Origin: Isoetes taiwanensis
Lineage: Eukaryota > Streptophyta > Lycopodiopsida > Isoetales > Isoetaceae
Reading direction: 5' to 3'
DNA: 64,000 nt
Assembly (NCBI GenBank): GCA_021234155.1
Contig: JAJEKV010000006.1
Coordinates: 6,297,727 to 6,361,726, forward strand
Part shown: one piece after another, positions 34,039-44,349 of the stretch
Numbering within the stretch: the first letter of the stretch is position 1
How the letters are laid out: each line of letters begins with the position of its first letter
Notes under the pieces: model-generated
What the model was told of the DNA's origin: nothing
The model's input: only the letters and a program-made list of their open reading frames with translations
Database searches by the model: none
Translations under genes and position numbers: made by a program

Positions 34039-34202
34039 TGGGGTAGCTAGACATTGTTCCTATGGTCAGTTCCCCATTTAGATTTTCCACACATTGTATA
34101 CTGCTGCTGTGATGAATGGCAAGCCTATCTCTCAGTAGTATACAATCTGTGGGAAAATCTGAATGGGGAGCTGACCATAGGAACAATGTCTAGCTACCCC
34201 AT
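34039..34202. repeat. Long inverted repeat with ~68-bp arms
   Basis: gggtagctagacattgttcc (34039) pairs with ggaacaatgtctagctaccc ending at 34202. Homology runs through ctatggtcag, ccccatt and gattttcc..cacattgtatactgct, with a loop of about 28 bases. The arms are more than 90% complementary. It could be a foldback MITE or a small-RNA hairpin; no host gene overlaps it. Confidence 0.85.
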
Positions 34203-35802
34203 AAATGAAATAAGAAAATATACAAAGGCAAGAGAGAGGACAATGGCGATAACTTCTCATCGGGATAAAAACCCCGCCCTTTCGGGTTTTCAAGGAAAAC
34301 CCTAATGAGAAATGGTTGCCAACGGCCTTATGCCTTGAAGAGCAAGGTAGAAAATTGGTGAAGCCAGCCAAAACGTGCATCAACGCCATGGAATGTGTGA
34401 AACCTGGAAAAAAGGAGAATGCCTAGAAAGTACCCATTAAATGTTAATAAAATAGGTACAATCCATAGTTCAAAAGCATCCAAAGATAGATGCGGGAGAT
34501 GCGAGCATCTTATGCATCTAAAGAATCTATCAATTTTTAAGATGCGTTAGATGCGGCATATAAAGTTTTAAATAATAAAATCCATAAAGAATAACACATT
34601 TAGAGTCATAAACCTTTAATATGTTAAAGTTCAACTAAAGCATGACATCAATAAGGAAAAGAAAAAGATATAGTAGCTGTTAAATTATAGAATGACTATA
34701 ACTAAGAGCTGCTACTGCTACTGATTTCATTCCAGCTGCTACTGCTACTGATTTCATTCCTTACTTCCATTGTTTCTAACCACTGACTGACCCCGCAAAA
34801 AGACCCAACAAACTCTGTAGTATTGTAACTATACCTGCTACAGACATGCTCGAAATGTTTGGCCTTCCTCAAACCCGATTTCTCAGACCTTTCCTGCTCT
34901 TAAATGGTAATCGGCAGCAAGGGACAAATTTCGGCACCAAGGGGATCGATTTAGGCAGCAAGGAATCAATTTCGGCAGTAAGGGAATGGATTTAAGTAGC
35001 AAGGAATCGATTTCGGCAGCAAGGGATTGATTTAGGAACAAATTCAACAGATCGGCTCATTTCAGCAACAACGGAGACGATTTTGCGGGACAAAGGAAAA
35101 TCGAACGGGGATGTGAAAGCTAGCTTTGACTCTCTCTTTTTTTTTTTTTTTGTTTAACTCAAAACCCCACGTATCGAACTTTAGATGCTTTAGATGCGGA
35201 ACAATGCGCTTCTTATCTTATAAGACATTAGATGCGAGCATCTATCGAACTATGGTACAATCATGGCAGGCGAGCACCCCCTAAGAAAATAGTCCCCATA
35301 AAGCAAAAACACCCATTACACATTAAGAACCGTAAACAAACATATACAGAAATAGAAAACATCACCGAAAGGTGGAAAAACAAAAATTGCATTACCAATA
35401 GGTGAAATCATCTAGCATCACCCAACGGGTGGAAAAATATTATAATAATAATAATAAATAATAATAATAATAATAATAATAATTGTATTATCAAGCCATT
35501 TATGCCCCCAGGCCTCTATGGCAAAAATCTACAACACTAGTTTGCGCTCATTCTAGAGCATTATTAAATTCAAACCCTTGTGGGTGGAAAATAATTTGCA
35601 TCAGCTATCGGGAAAAAAAAAACATCACCCAACGGGTGGTCAATATTGAACAGAAACATATAAAAAATAGACGACAATAATCACCATAGCAACACCCAAT
35701 GAGTGGAGGATAATGGAGGTAGTATCGAAAAGGAAATAAACATGAATATGAAACAAACTCAAAACTATATAAAAGGGCGGGTAGATAATAAAGGAGATCA
35801 CT
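34203..35802. other. Stretch without a recognisable gene
   Basis: The content is AT-rich. Runs of short repeats include ggcagcaaggaatcgattt-type phrases at 34910-35040, an (AAT)n tract at about 35443-35483, and the near-palindrome cacccaacgggtgg at about 35417 and 35625. Confidence 0.4.
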
Positions 35803-37387
35803 ATATACATGAAAGCCACGTATACAGCACACGTACGCTCCGCCAGCTATCAAACAGCCTGCACAAGCTTCCACGTGTTAGTAACATGCATAAGAGTTAT
35901 CTAGTAGTGTCAATACGGAGCAATGACTGACGGACTGCAAGTACACACATATGGAATCCACCACACACACCATAGCATCTGCCAAGCAGACACACCCCGC
36001 CATATCTAGACAGTACGTCGTCTAGAACCCCTGCACTGGTGGATCCAATGTCAGGGAGAAACTGCAGGCATTATAAGAACCCAGGCTCCCGATTGTTGGT
36101 TCCGCATGCCACTGTCCCATACCAGCGACAAGCTTCACCTCACGAGTACCTCACGTTCTTATCTAGATAAGCCACGCTCATCTAATATCATGCCTTGCAT
36201 AAAACTCCTTCGGGTAGCACTTACTGTGCGCACCCCAGTATCACTAAGATACTGCAACAGTGGAGCGTAGCTCCACAATGGATGCTCTGCTTTCACTGAC
36301 CTGTCGGTAGGCATATGAGGTTGTCCCATACCAACACCATGAGCCTACCTCACCAGCACTCACGGAGGCATCTAAGGGAACAGGCATAAGCCCATCCCCA
36401 TAAAAGAGTAAGCAAGGGCTACCATTCCATATTGGATGGTCCAGAAGGGATTATGGCTGTAAGAACCGGCCTGCTATCAACAAGCTGGCCAGCAGCCTTG
36501 TCACAATCAGCAACAAGCTTACACATCATGAATAGAAAAGGACAACTAGGTTTATAAGTAAACACCTAGGTTTATGAGTGAACAACCGGGAAGCTTACCC
36601 AGCTACCCAGTATTCTGATCAGAGACCGGATAAGCCAGCTTATTAATTTAGTTCAGGTGTTTTCAGGTTGCCATAGTCAGCCCAATTACTTTAAGGCTTC
36701 CCATACCAGGCAGGAGACCCACCTGAACGGCAGCTCTGCTTATCGAATCGCCGTCTCTGCAAATCCGTCCACTCAATCCTTCTCTTTTCTTTTTCTTGCA
36801 GCCTTTCTAGCCGCCTCCAGCCTTCCCGGTCTGTCGCTTACTTCTGTAATTTCCCCGGAATCAAATCCGGCCTCCCCTGTAACAGGCCACCGGCCCCTCC
36901 TAATCCAGTTCATGCCAACGTGGCCTTGCCATGTGGCGACCACCCACAGGGTCAGGTAGGTTTGCCGGATAGCAGGTCTGGCCTGCCGCTTGCCTGCCGC
37001 CCAGGCCGTTAGGCTGCCGTTACAGCAACAGGGTAGCATCCCCGGTTTTGGGGTGCTCACCATTTTAAAGTCAATGGTTTATAAAACCATTAATACACCT
37101 TTTAAATAAGCAATGGTTATTCAACCATTAAGGTATTCATAAGCTTAAAAGCCATTTAAACATTTGCCTTCTTCCATTATTAATACATAATAATGTCCCA
37201 AGGCAAATTGCAACCATGTCTATTAACTCGACACGCGGTTGTTATCGAGGTGCACCTCAACTAGTTAGACTAGGGAATAACATGCGACCACAACTCTAAT
37301 GCCAAACGCATTAATTCAGTTTGTTCGCCCACCACCACATGCATGCAATTTATTTACAATGGTCTGCAAAATATTTTGGGCGTAACA
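35803..37387 (-). repeat. 3' LTR of element 3
   Basis: Homologous to 41879-42958. It begins within the LTR at ctatatacatgaaagccacg; the outermost ~80-100 bases are missing. It includes 36199-36774, which the other LTR lacks. Confidence 0.85.
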
Positions 37388-37410
37388 TTACTCCCCCCTC
37401 CCCCCCCTGG
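37388..37410 (-). other. Polypurine tract of element 3
   Basis: On the minus strand a run of G and A (gggggggaggggggag) lies directly upstream of the 3' LTR terminus TGTTACG. This is the expected primer for plus-strand DNA synthesis. Confidence 0.85.
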
Positions 37411-37421
37411 GATTCTTGTCC

Positions 37422-37745
37422 TCAAGAATCGGCTCCAGACCATTGAGCCACAACATCCGGATATTGAGTCTTGAAATGACGACTCTCCCACGTCGCCTCT
37501 GAGACAGGTCTATGCTTCCACTTCACCAGAAATTCCATCTGGTCTCTTTGGCGGATCCGCACTATCCGGGAATTCAATATTCTTTCAGGGGTAGGGATTC
37601 TATCCAACTCCACCATGTGCTCCTGTGAAGGCACAACATTCGCAGCTTTTCCTAGAGCTGGTCGCAACTGGCTCACATGGAAAACTGGATGAATGTCCAC
37701 ATTCGGTGGAAGTTGCAACTTGAAGGCAACATCACTATATTTCAA
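37422..37745 (-). CDS. Integrase C-terminus with chromodomain (element 3)
   Basis: This frame starts in the integrase GPY-type tail (KLQLPPNVDIHPVFHVSQLR). After a linker it carries a chromodomain: PERILNSRIVRIRQRDQMEF, then LVKWKHRPVSEATWES. Chromodomains at the integrase C-terminus define chromoviruses and in tested cases bind methylated H3 tails and steer insertion into heterochromatin. It is shifted by one frame relative to the integrase frame upstream; the overlap at 37742-37745 marks the break. Confidence 0.85.
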   Translation of the reverse strand: MKYSDVAFKLQLPPNVDIHPVFHVSQLRPALGKAANVVPSQEHMVELDRIPTPERILNSRIVRIRQRDQMEFLVKWKHRPVSEATWESRHFKTQYPDVVAQWSGADS

Positions 37746-38722
37746 GGACCATTGTATCTTGGGGAGAGCTTTGGTTTCTTTCCTGCAAGCAATGGCAATA
37801 TTGCTTTTCTTTTCAGATTTGCAGGGAAGACCACACGAAGGTACACCATCTGACCCTCATGCAACTCGATCGGGGCTCTTGACAAATTGGCACGTGCCCT
37901 TGCCCGATCCTGGGCATGTCTCATATGCAACTGACACAACCCAAGTGTCACATCCATGCCTTCAAGCATACTTATAGCAGCATCAGTTTTCAGCCCATTA
38001 AAATCAAGCGATACAGGTCCTCTAGGATTTCTCCCAAACATAGCCACAAACGGGCTAGTTTTGATGCTCTGTTGGAACCCATTATTGTAAGCAAACTCCA
38101 CAATAGGCAAATAGTCCTCCCATCTGGATTGCTGAGTGGTCACATAAGATCTCAGCATATCCTCCAGAATCTGATTCACTCTTTCAGTTTGCCCATCCGT
38201 TTCCGGATGATCTCCACTAAAGAACTGAAGAGTGCATTTCAATGCAGAGAACAATTCACGCCAGAAATTCCTAGTGGATTTCACATCTCGATCGCTTACA
38301 ATAGCTTTGGGTAATCCAAAAATAGGAAATACATGCTGCATATAAGCCTTGGCCACCGCCAAGCCATCAGCATTCTTTGTCAGAGGTATAAAGCGTGCAT
38401 ACTTCGTCAACCTATCCACAATGACAAGTATCTGAGTATAGTGATGCACAGTACGAGGCAACTTCACAATGAAATCCATAGAGATTTCACTCCATCTCTC
38501 CTCTGGCACAGGCAGAGGTTGCAGAAACCCTGGAGTCTTGCCTCGACTCGCTTTAACCTGCTGACAAGTCTCACAAACTTTTACATAATCCTGCACATCC
38601 TCTTTCAAGCTAGGCCAATAAAACATTCTCTTGAGCGATTCATATGTTTTCCACTCACCCCCATGCCCAGCATAAGGTGCATCATGAAATTCGCTCAATA
38701 ATTGCTTTGTCAAAGTGTCCAT
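37742..38722 (-). CDS. Integrase (element 3)
   Basis: This 326-codon frame has the HHCC zinc-binding domain (LSEFHDAPYAGHGG ... VCETCQQVKA) and an rve core with catalytic residues in SMDFIVKLPR, IVSDRDVKSTRNFW and DHPETDGQTERVNQILED (D, D, E). It ends shortly after the core, at LSPRYNGP, where a frameshift separates it from the chromodomain frame. The active-site residues are intact. Confidence 0.9.
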   Translation of the reverse strand: MDTLTKQLLSEFHDAPYAGHGGEWKTYESLKRMFYWPSLKEDVQDYVKVCETCQQVKASRGKTPGFLQPLPVPEERWSEISMDFIVKLPRTVHHYTQILVIVDRLTKYARFIPLTKNADGLAVAKAYMQHVFPIFGLPKAIVSDRDVKSTRNFWRELFSALKCTLQFFSGDHPETDGQTERVNQILEDMLRSYVTTQQSRWEDYLPIVEFAYNNGFQQSIKTSPFVAMFGRNPRGPVSLDFNGLKTDAAISMLEGMDVTLGLCQLHMRHAQDRARARANLSRAPIELHEGQMVYLRVVFPANLKRKAILPLLAGKKPKLSPRYNGP

Positions 38723-38800
38723 AGCAGGAACATAAATACGTCCCTTATGATACCAGAGTCCATTCTGGATATCCCAAGCATCAGGTAACTTGGATAGATG

Positions 38801-40081
38801 CTACATACTCAAAATATAGGCATCCAAGTCATATGCTTGCTTAATCTGTGACACCAAAGCAATTTCACATTGAACCATCACATTTACTTCCCGAACCCTA
38901 GAAAGAGCATCAGCAACATGATTCTTTTTCCCGGGAAGGTGTTCAACATGAAAATGAAATTGAGAAAGAAAGTCCAACCATCTAGCTTGCCTTGGACTTA
39001 CCTCGGCCTGGCTTTGCAGGAATTTCAACAGTTTATGATCAGTATAGACCACAAACTCACACTTATTGCAGAGATAATGTTTCCAGACTTTGAGCGCATG
39101 AACCATTGCCAGTAACTCCTGCTCATAGGTGGAATAGTTCTTCTCAGCAGCATTGAGTTGGCGGCTTTCATACGCCACCACCCTACCATCCTGCATAAGA
39201 ACAGCACCAATGGCATAACCACATGCATCCGTGTAAACCTCATAAGGTTTACTCACGTCTGGAATCAACAGAATAGGCGCCGAGGTTAGCAACCTCTTCA
39301 GCATATCCATTGCCTGCTGCTGCTTCACCGTCCATTGCCACTGGACATTAGTTTTCAACAACATAGTTAAAGCAGCTGCAATCTTGGCAAACTTCCAGAC
39401 AAATCTACGATAATAACTGGCCAATCCCAAGAAACTACGCAACTCAGATACATTCTTTGGCACAGGCCAAGACTGAATTGCCTCCGTTTTCTTGGGATCC
39501 ACAGCTACACCTTCAGCAGATACAATGTGGCCCAGATATTCCACCTGTGCTTTCAAAAATTCACACTTTGACATTTTTGCATACAACTTATGCTGTCTAA
39601 GCAGAGTTAACACAGAACGCAAATGATTCAAATGCTCATCCAAGGTTTTGCTATACACGAGGATATCATCTAGAAATACTTCAACAAAAGTATCCAGATA
39701 TCCTGCAAAAACCTCATTCATCATTCTGGAAAAAGTAGCAGGAGCATTCGTTAGTCCAAAAGGCATCACCAAAAATTCAAAATGATCAAAAGTGGTCCTG
39801 AAGGCAGTTTTATGTACATCCGACTCCTTCACCCTTATTTGGTGATAACCACTGCGCAAATCCAACTTAGAAAAATATTTAGCTCCTGTTAATCTATCCA
39901 TAATCTCGTCAATTCTAGGCAAAGGATACCTATTCTTGATCGTGATCTTATTCAAGGCACGATAATCAATGCACATTCGCATTGATCCATCCTTCTTCTT
40001 GACTAGAATGATAGGAGCACCATAAGGGGATTTGCTAGGTCTTACAAACCCTTTGGCTAACAGCTCATGAACATTCATCAA
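38801..40081 (-). CDS. Reverse transcriptase and RNase H (element 3)
   Basis: This 426-codon frame holds RT motifs [48 protein letters not shown] and the active site FLDDILVYS. The thumb/connection follows with [10 protein letters not shown] and [14 protein letters not shown]. RNase H has [34 protein letters not shown] and HVADALSR. The core is undamaged, but the first ~20 residues and the protease-RT linker are missing, so translation as part of a polyprotein is unlikely. Confidence 0.9.
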   Translation of the reverse strand: MMNVHELLAKGFVRPSKSPYGAPIILVKKKDGSMRMCIDYRALNKITIKNRYPLPRIDEIMDRLTGAKYFSKLDLRSGYHQIRVKESDVHKTAFRTTFDHFEFLVMPFGLTNAPATFSRMMNEVFAGYLDTFVEVFLDDILVYSKTLDEHLNHLRSVLTLLRQHKLYAKMSKCEFLKAQVEYLGHIVSAEGVAVDPKKTEAIQSWPVPKNVSELRSFLGLASYYRRFVWKFAKIAAALTMLLKTNVQWQWTVKQQQAMDMLKRLLTSAPILLIPDVSKPYEVYTDACGYAIGAVLMQDGRVVAYESRQLNAAEKNYSTYEQELLAMVHALKVWKHYLCNKCEFVVYTDHKLLKFLQSQAEVSPRQARWLDFLSQFHFHVEHLPGKKNHVADALSRVREVNVMVQCEIALVSQIKQAYDLDAYILSM

Positions 40082-40175
40082 TAAATAGAAGAAAACATTG
40101 ATTGGAAGACTTACGTACTAGTTTCTTGACCTGAAGCGACGACACGATCTTGGAAGCTCCCGTCAAAGGACTCCC

Positions 40176-40760
40176 CTATAGATAGATCTCCCGTCCATCG
40201 TGCTTCAGTGTCACCTGGTGAGCGTTCCAATCTATTGCAGTAGGTTTAACCCGCTGCAACCATGTTATCCCCAGCACCACGTCATACCGGCCAACATCCA
40301 AGAGGTCAAAATCAAGCTTTTCCTGGTATCCTTGAATACACAAGGGCACCTCAACAGCTTTACGATCCTCCACCGAGAATCATTCACAAAAGGCCCATCT
40401 ACCTTGTACTTATTAGTCTTTACACAAGGTAGGTGCAGTTCTTCCACCAACTTAGAGGATACAAACATGTCAGAAGAGCCACAATCTAGTAACACAACTA
40501 CGTTTCGGCCCATGATTCTGCCCAAGAATCTAATCACCCATCCAGCAAACATATCCATGATGTCTTTGCTTGCGGTCTTATCCAGTGCACTCAGCTCTTC
40601 CATGGCAATGGCTGAAACCGTCTTAGATTCCAATACTTCTTCAGCCTTTTCAGTCACGTTTGCTTTCTTGTTATCAGCTTTCTTGTTCTGTGGCTGAGAG
40701 CATTCACGACTAATGTGCCCAGGCTCCCCACACCTATAGCGAGAAAATCCCTTTCCGGGA
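40176..40760 (-). pseudogene. Nucleocapsid zinc knuckle and protease (element 3)
   Basis: Minus-strand frames 40265-40657 and 40176-40373 together give an aspartic protease. The flap-proximal motif is VVVLLDCGSSDMFVSS, where the usual D(S/T)G reads DCG; the later part has VGRYDVVLGITWLQ and ends near REIYL. A frameshift at about 40370 separates them. Just upstream (40690-40745) a CCHC-like knuckle is readable as YRCGEPGHISRECS. Confidence 0.75.
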
Positions 40761-41784
40761 CCACGGACTTAGAGTCCGCCTTTACGCTTCTTGGACTCTC
40801 CACCCGGACTTAGACTTAGGCTGCTTTCGGACTTTTCGGACTTTTTTCTTCTTGAAAACCTTTTTCTTCTTTGAGAACTTAGGACGCCCTCTTAAAGGAC
40901 TCATCCTCTTCCCCAAGCTGACGAGCCAACATCGTTGCCCTCTCAAAATCCTCGGGCTTCAACCCGATTATCTGCTTCTTGAGAGCAACACTGGATAGGC
41001 CACCTAGAAAGAAATCAACCTGCCGAGCCTCGGACAAGTCTCCAACCACGTGGATATAACCCCCGTACCTTATTGATATAAGCACCCGAGAGACACAATG
41101 CACATCAAGATCTGCGAGCTTCTCAAAGCGCATCCACGAGCATCATCTTGAGGTGCGTACTCCCCAATAAAGTATTTCACGAAATCGGACCGGTATTCAC
41201 CTCCTTTTTCATGATAGGACCATTCCATCAACTATCGGGGCCCGATTTCAGCCAATCTCTGCGCCAATGAATAATAACGCCTTATCACCTTTATTGGTCG
41301 CCTCAAAAAGGTCTCTAGCTTGTCAATCCAAGCCATCGCCTCCTCGGCGATTGCCTTTCCCATCCCAATCCAGGGATCTTTGTGCCTTTCGAGGCTGCCG
41401 GATGTCCTCCTTGCTCAATCGAACTCTTGATGGATCGCTCCGCGGCACTAGCTCCGTGTACATCGGGTCCACCACCACAGCTGCGGAGACTTCCCTTCTC
41501 CATGAACTTCCCTAGGCCATCCGTGCGGCAAGGGTCTCAATACAGTTCTCATAGCGGTGCAGTATCCAATACTGACCTTTAGGCTCGCTTTGCACTCCCA
41601 ATAAGTCCTCACCCCCGCCGTGCATGGTCTCCGGGTTCTTACGCGGGTTTCTTGTCTGCGGCGGCTAGCCCTCGTACATCAGGTTCCTCCTCCATAGGAG
41701 TCACCTGCCCTGCTACAGTATGTGCACCTGCACTAGTCTCGCCGTGCTCCATCCCAGCTACTCAAGGTACAAGCCGCAACTTAG
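40761..41784 (-). pseudogene. Gag (element 3), frameshifted
   Basis: The 40879-41133 frame has the gag signature DLSEARQVDFFLGGLSS followed by a Lys/Glu-rich helix. Around 41280-41340 another frame gives MAWIDKLETF, the start of the gag capsid-like domain. Several shifts break the gene. The rest is leader next to the primer-binding site. Confidence 0.65.
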
Positions 41785-41796
41785 GCTCTGATACCA
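41785..41796 (-). other. Primer-binding site of element 3
   Basis: The minus strand reads TGGTATCAGAGC, followed by CTAA, one base inside the 5' LTR. It is a perfect match to the initiator tRNA-Met primer. Confidence 0.9.
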
Positions 41797-41797
41797 C

Positions 41798-42958
41798 TGT
41801 TACGAACCAAATTTGTAGTACCAAAAATTTTGATTCGTATTCACATCAAACCATCAGAGTACACAGAACAAGTACTGCCTCCCACGAGGCTATATACATG
41901 AAAGCCACGTATACAGATAACAAGACGACAACACAAGATAACTAAATGCACACGTACGCTCCGCCAGCTATCAAACAACCTGCACAAGCTTCCACGTGTT
42001 AGTAACATGCATAAGAGTTATCTAGTAGTGTCAATACGGAGCAATGACTGACCGACTGCAAGTACACACATATGGAATCCACCACACGCACCATAGCATC
42101 TGCCAAGCAGACACACCCCGCCATATCTAGACAGTACGTCGTCTAGAACCCCCGCGCTGGTGGATCCAATGTCAGGGAGAAACTGCAGGCATTATAAGAA
42201 CCCAGGCTCCCGACTGTTGGTTCCGCATGCCACTGTCCCATGCCAGCGACAAGCTTCACCTCACGAGTACCTCACGTTCTTATCTAGATAAGCCACGCTC
42301 ATCTAATATCATGCCTTGCATCCACTCAATCCTTCTCTTTTCTTTTCCTTGCAGCCTTTCTAGCCGCCTCCAGCCTTCTCGGTCTGTCGTTTACTTCTGT
42401 AATTTCCCCGGAACTAAATCCGGCCTCCCTTGTAACAGGCCGCCGGCCCCTCCTAATCCAGTTCATGCCAACGTGGCCTTGCCACGTGGCGACCACCCAC
42501 AGTATCAGGTAGGTTTGCCGGATAGCAGGTCTGGCCTGCCGCTTGCCTGCCGCCCAGGCCGTTAGGCTGCCGTTACAGCAACAGGGTGGCATCCCCGGTT
42601 TTGGGGTGCCCACCATTTTAAAGTCAATGGTTTATAAAACCATTAATACACCTTTTAAATAAGCAATGGTTTTTCAACCATTAAGGTATTCATAAGCTTA
42701 AAAGCCATTTAAACATTTGCCTTCTTCCATTATTAATACATAATAATGTCCCAAGGCAAATTGCAACCATGTTCTATTAACTCGACACGCGGTTGCGCCC
42801 CTAGTCCAAAGTTTATCGAGGTGCACCTCAACTAGTTAGACTAGGGAATAACATGCGACCACAACTCTAATGCCAAACGCATTAATTTAGTTTGTTCTCC
42901 CACCACCACATGCATGCAATTTATTTACAATGGTCTGCAAAATATTTTGGGCGTAACA
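41798..42958 (-). repeat. 5' LTR of element 3
   Basis: It runs from TGTTACGAACC to GGGCGTAACA. It is missing a ~575-bp internal block present in the 3' LTR but keeps the terminal ~100 bp absent there. Confidence 0.9.
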
Positions 42959-43110
42959 GGAAGAGGTCGTGGTAGTCTCGAAGAACGGCTGCTATTGCCG
43001 GGGTCAAGTTGTCAATAACTTTCTCCTGTTTAGACTTGGCGTCTACTGATGCAAGCCTAATAATACAAGCAACCCGATACTTCTTGATGACTTTATAAGT
43101 CGTATTTAAT
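42959..43110 (-). pseudogene. Possible gypsy pol scrap abutting element 3
   Basis: On the minus strand one frame reads TTYKVIKKYRVACIIRLA ... PAIAAVLRDYHDLF. The DYHDLF ending resembles the protease-RT linker of gypsy pol (typically ...EFxDVFP). If correct, element 3 inserted into an older gypsy element. The evidence is short and weak. Confidence 0.3.
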
Positions 43111-43940
43111 TAAAGTGGGTCTCATTCCATTCCCACTTTTTTTCGGAACCCTGTTATTTTACACAAAAAGGAGATGGAAAAATTACTCCGACTCGAAAAC
43201 TGTCCATAATTCGAATATTTGTCTCTTTGTGTGCGTTCGAGCTTTCTCCCAGTTTTCTCGGCTAGCGAGTCGAGAACAAGAACAATACAACTCAAACAAA
43301 GGAAATTCATTACAGATTGAAATCAAAGTTCTAGTTGAAAAAGAATTTTTATTAATAAATTGAATAGGTACAATGTATTTTACATCGGACGCAGAGACCA
43401 TGGCGGTCTTGCTGTCACTACAGTTACATTATCATGGTAGGTGGTCCACCTTAGGGGATTAACTTGCGGAACTTCTTCATGCCGTCTATAAGCCTTGGGG
43501 GCAACCTGAAGAGTGTGGAATGCCTCACGAGGAGGTGCCTCGGGAGCCGCCGACTGACCTGTCCACCCGACTTCTCCACTCTCCTCCCGCAGCTTTTCAT
43601 CGAATATGCTCCTTCCCCAACCTCTGTGGATGTTATGCAATGCTTGCAAGATGCTTTGAGCTTTCTGGACTGTCTCAAATTTCTTCCCCTCTTCATCATC
43701 CCGAGCGTCGTCTGCATTCACGAGCAACCTTATCCCAAAGGCCGGGTAAAAGCGTAGCGTGAGCGGGATCTGTACCTGAACGGTCTCTGTGATGCCTGAA
43801 CGGGATCTGTGCTGGTGCGGGATCTGTGCCTGACACCTGGAGCAAGGAGAGTCCATGATTAACAATCACGGTGCGATTAGTCAAAACGAAGAAAAGAATG
43901 GTGAATTCAAAATACAATGGAGAACATTCATTCCATATAA
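43111..43940. other. Unassigned region with one 161-codon minus frame
   Basis: The frame 43380-43865 (minus) is GC-richer than its surroundings and contains LLVNADDARDDEEGKKFETV, but no domain is recognised. It lies 3' of the FCP1-like gene, on the same strand. A degenerate palindrome copy (gctagcgagtcgagaa) lies at about 43256-43276. Confidence 0.35.
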
Positions 43941-44270
43941 CTGCATCCAATCACGTGACAAATAGTGCCTTTCTCGACTCGCGAGTCGAGAAAGGCCCGG
44001 AAAAATCAAAGTACAACCATTTTCATTAGAATATGGCTGCATCCAATCACACACGGAAGCATATAAATGGTCTCGTGAACAAGACAAGCAGTGCCTTTCT
44101 CGACTCGCGAGTCGAGAAGGGCCCTGGAAACCCAATGTACAACCATTATCATTATAGAATATGGCTGCATCCAGTCACACAAACAAACATACAAATGGTT
44201 TCATCAATAGGACAAGCATGCCTTTCTCGACTCGCGAGTCAAAAAAGCCAGCGAAAACTCAATGTACAAG
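43941..44270. repeat. Three ~126-bp tandem units, each with one 24-bp palindrome
   Basis: Each unit has ctgcatccaatcac-type sequence, then the palindrome (at 43970-43993, 44096-44119 and 44223-44246), then a variable tail. Palindrome spacing is 126 and 127 bp. The block is immediately 3' of the FCP1-like gene and may be its 3' UTR. The third copy is mutated on one side (gagtcaaaaaa). Confidence 0.85.
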
Positions 44271-44349
44271 TATATTCATTACAAAATATAGTATATTTCT
44301 TCACGTTTCTTTACAAGATTTACACAACTCGACTATCTGAAAGCAGAGG

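Larger units (their letters stand above)
35803..42958 (-). mobile_element. Element 3: Ty3/gypsy chromovirus, decayed, both LTRs present
   Basis: Minus-strand order is 5' LTR (41798-42958), tRNA-Met primer site (41785-41796), gag, protease, RT-RNase H, integrase, chromodomain, a purine-rich tract (37388-37410) and 3' LTR (35803-37387). The LTRs share long near-identical blocks and end in CGTAACA. The 3' LTR lacks its outer ~100 bp and the 5' LTR lacks ~575 bp found in the other (36199-36774), so no target duplication could be read. Gag and protease are frameshifted, but RT and integrase remain long open frames. Confidence 0.9.
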
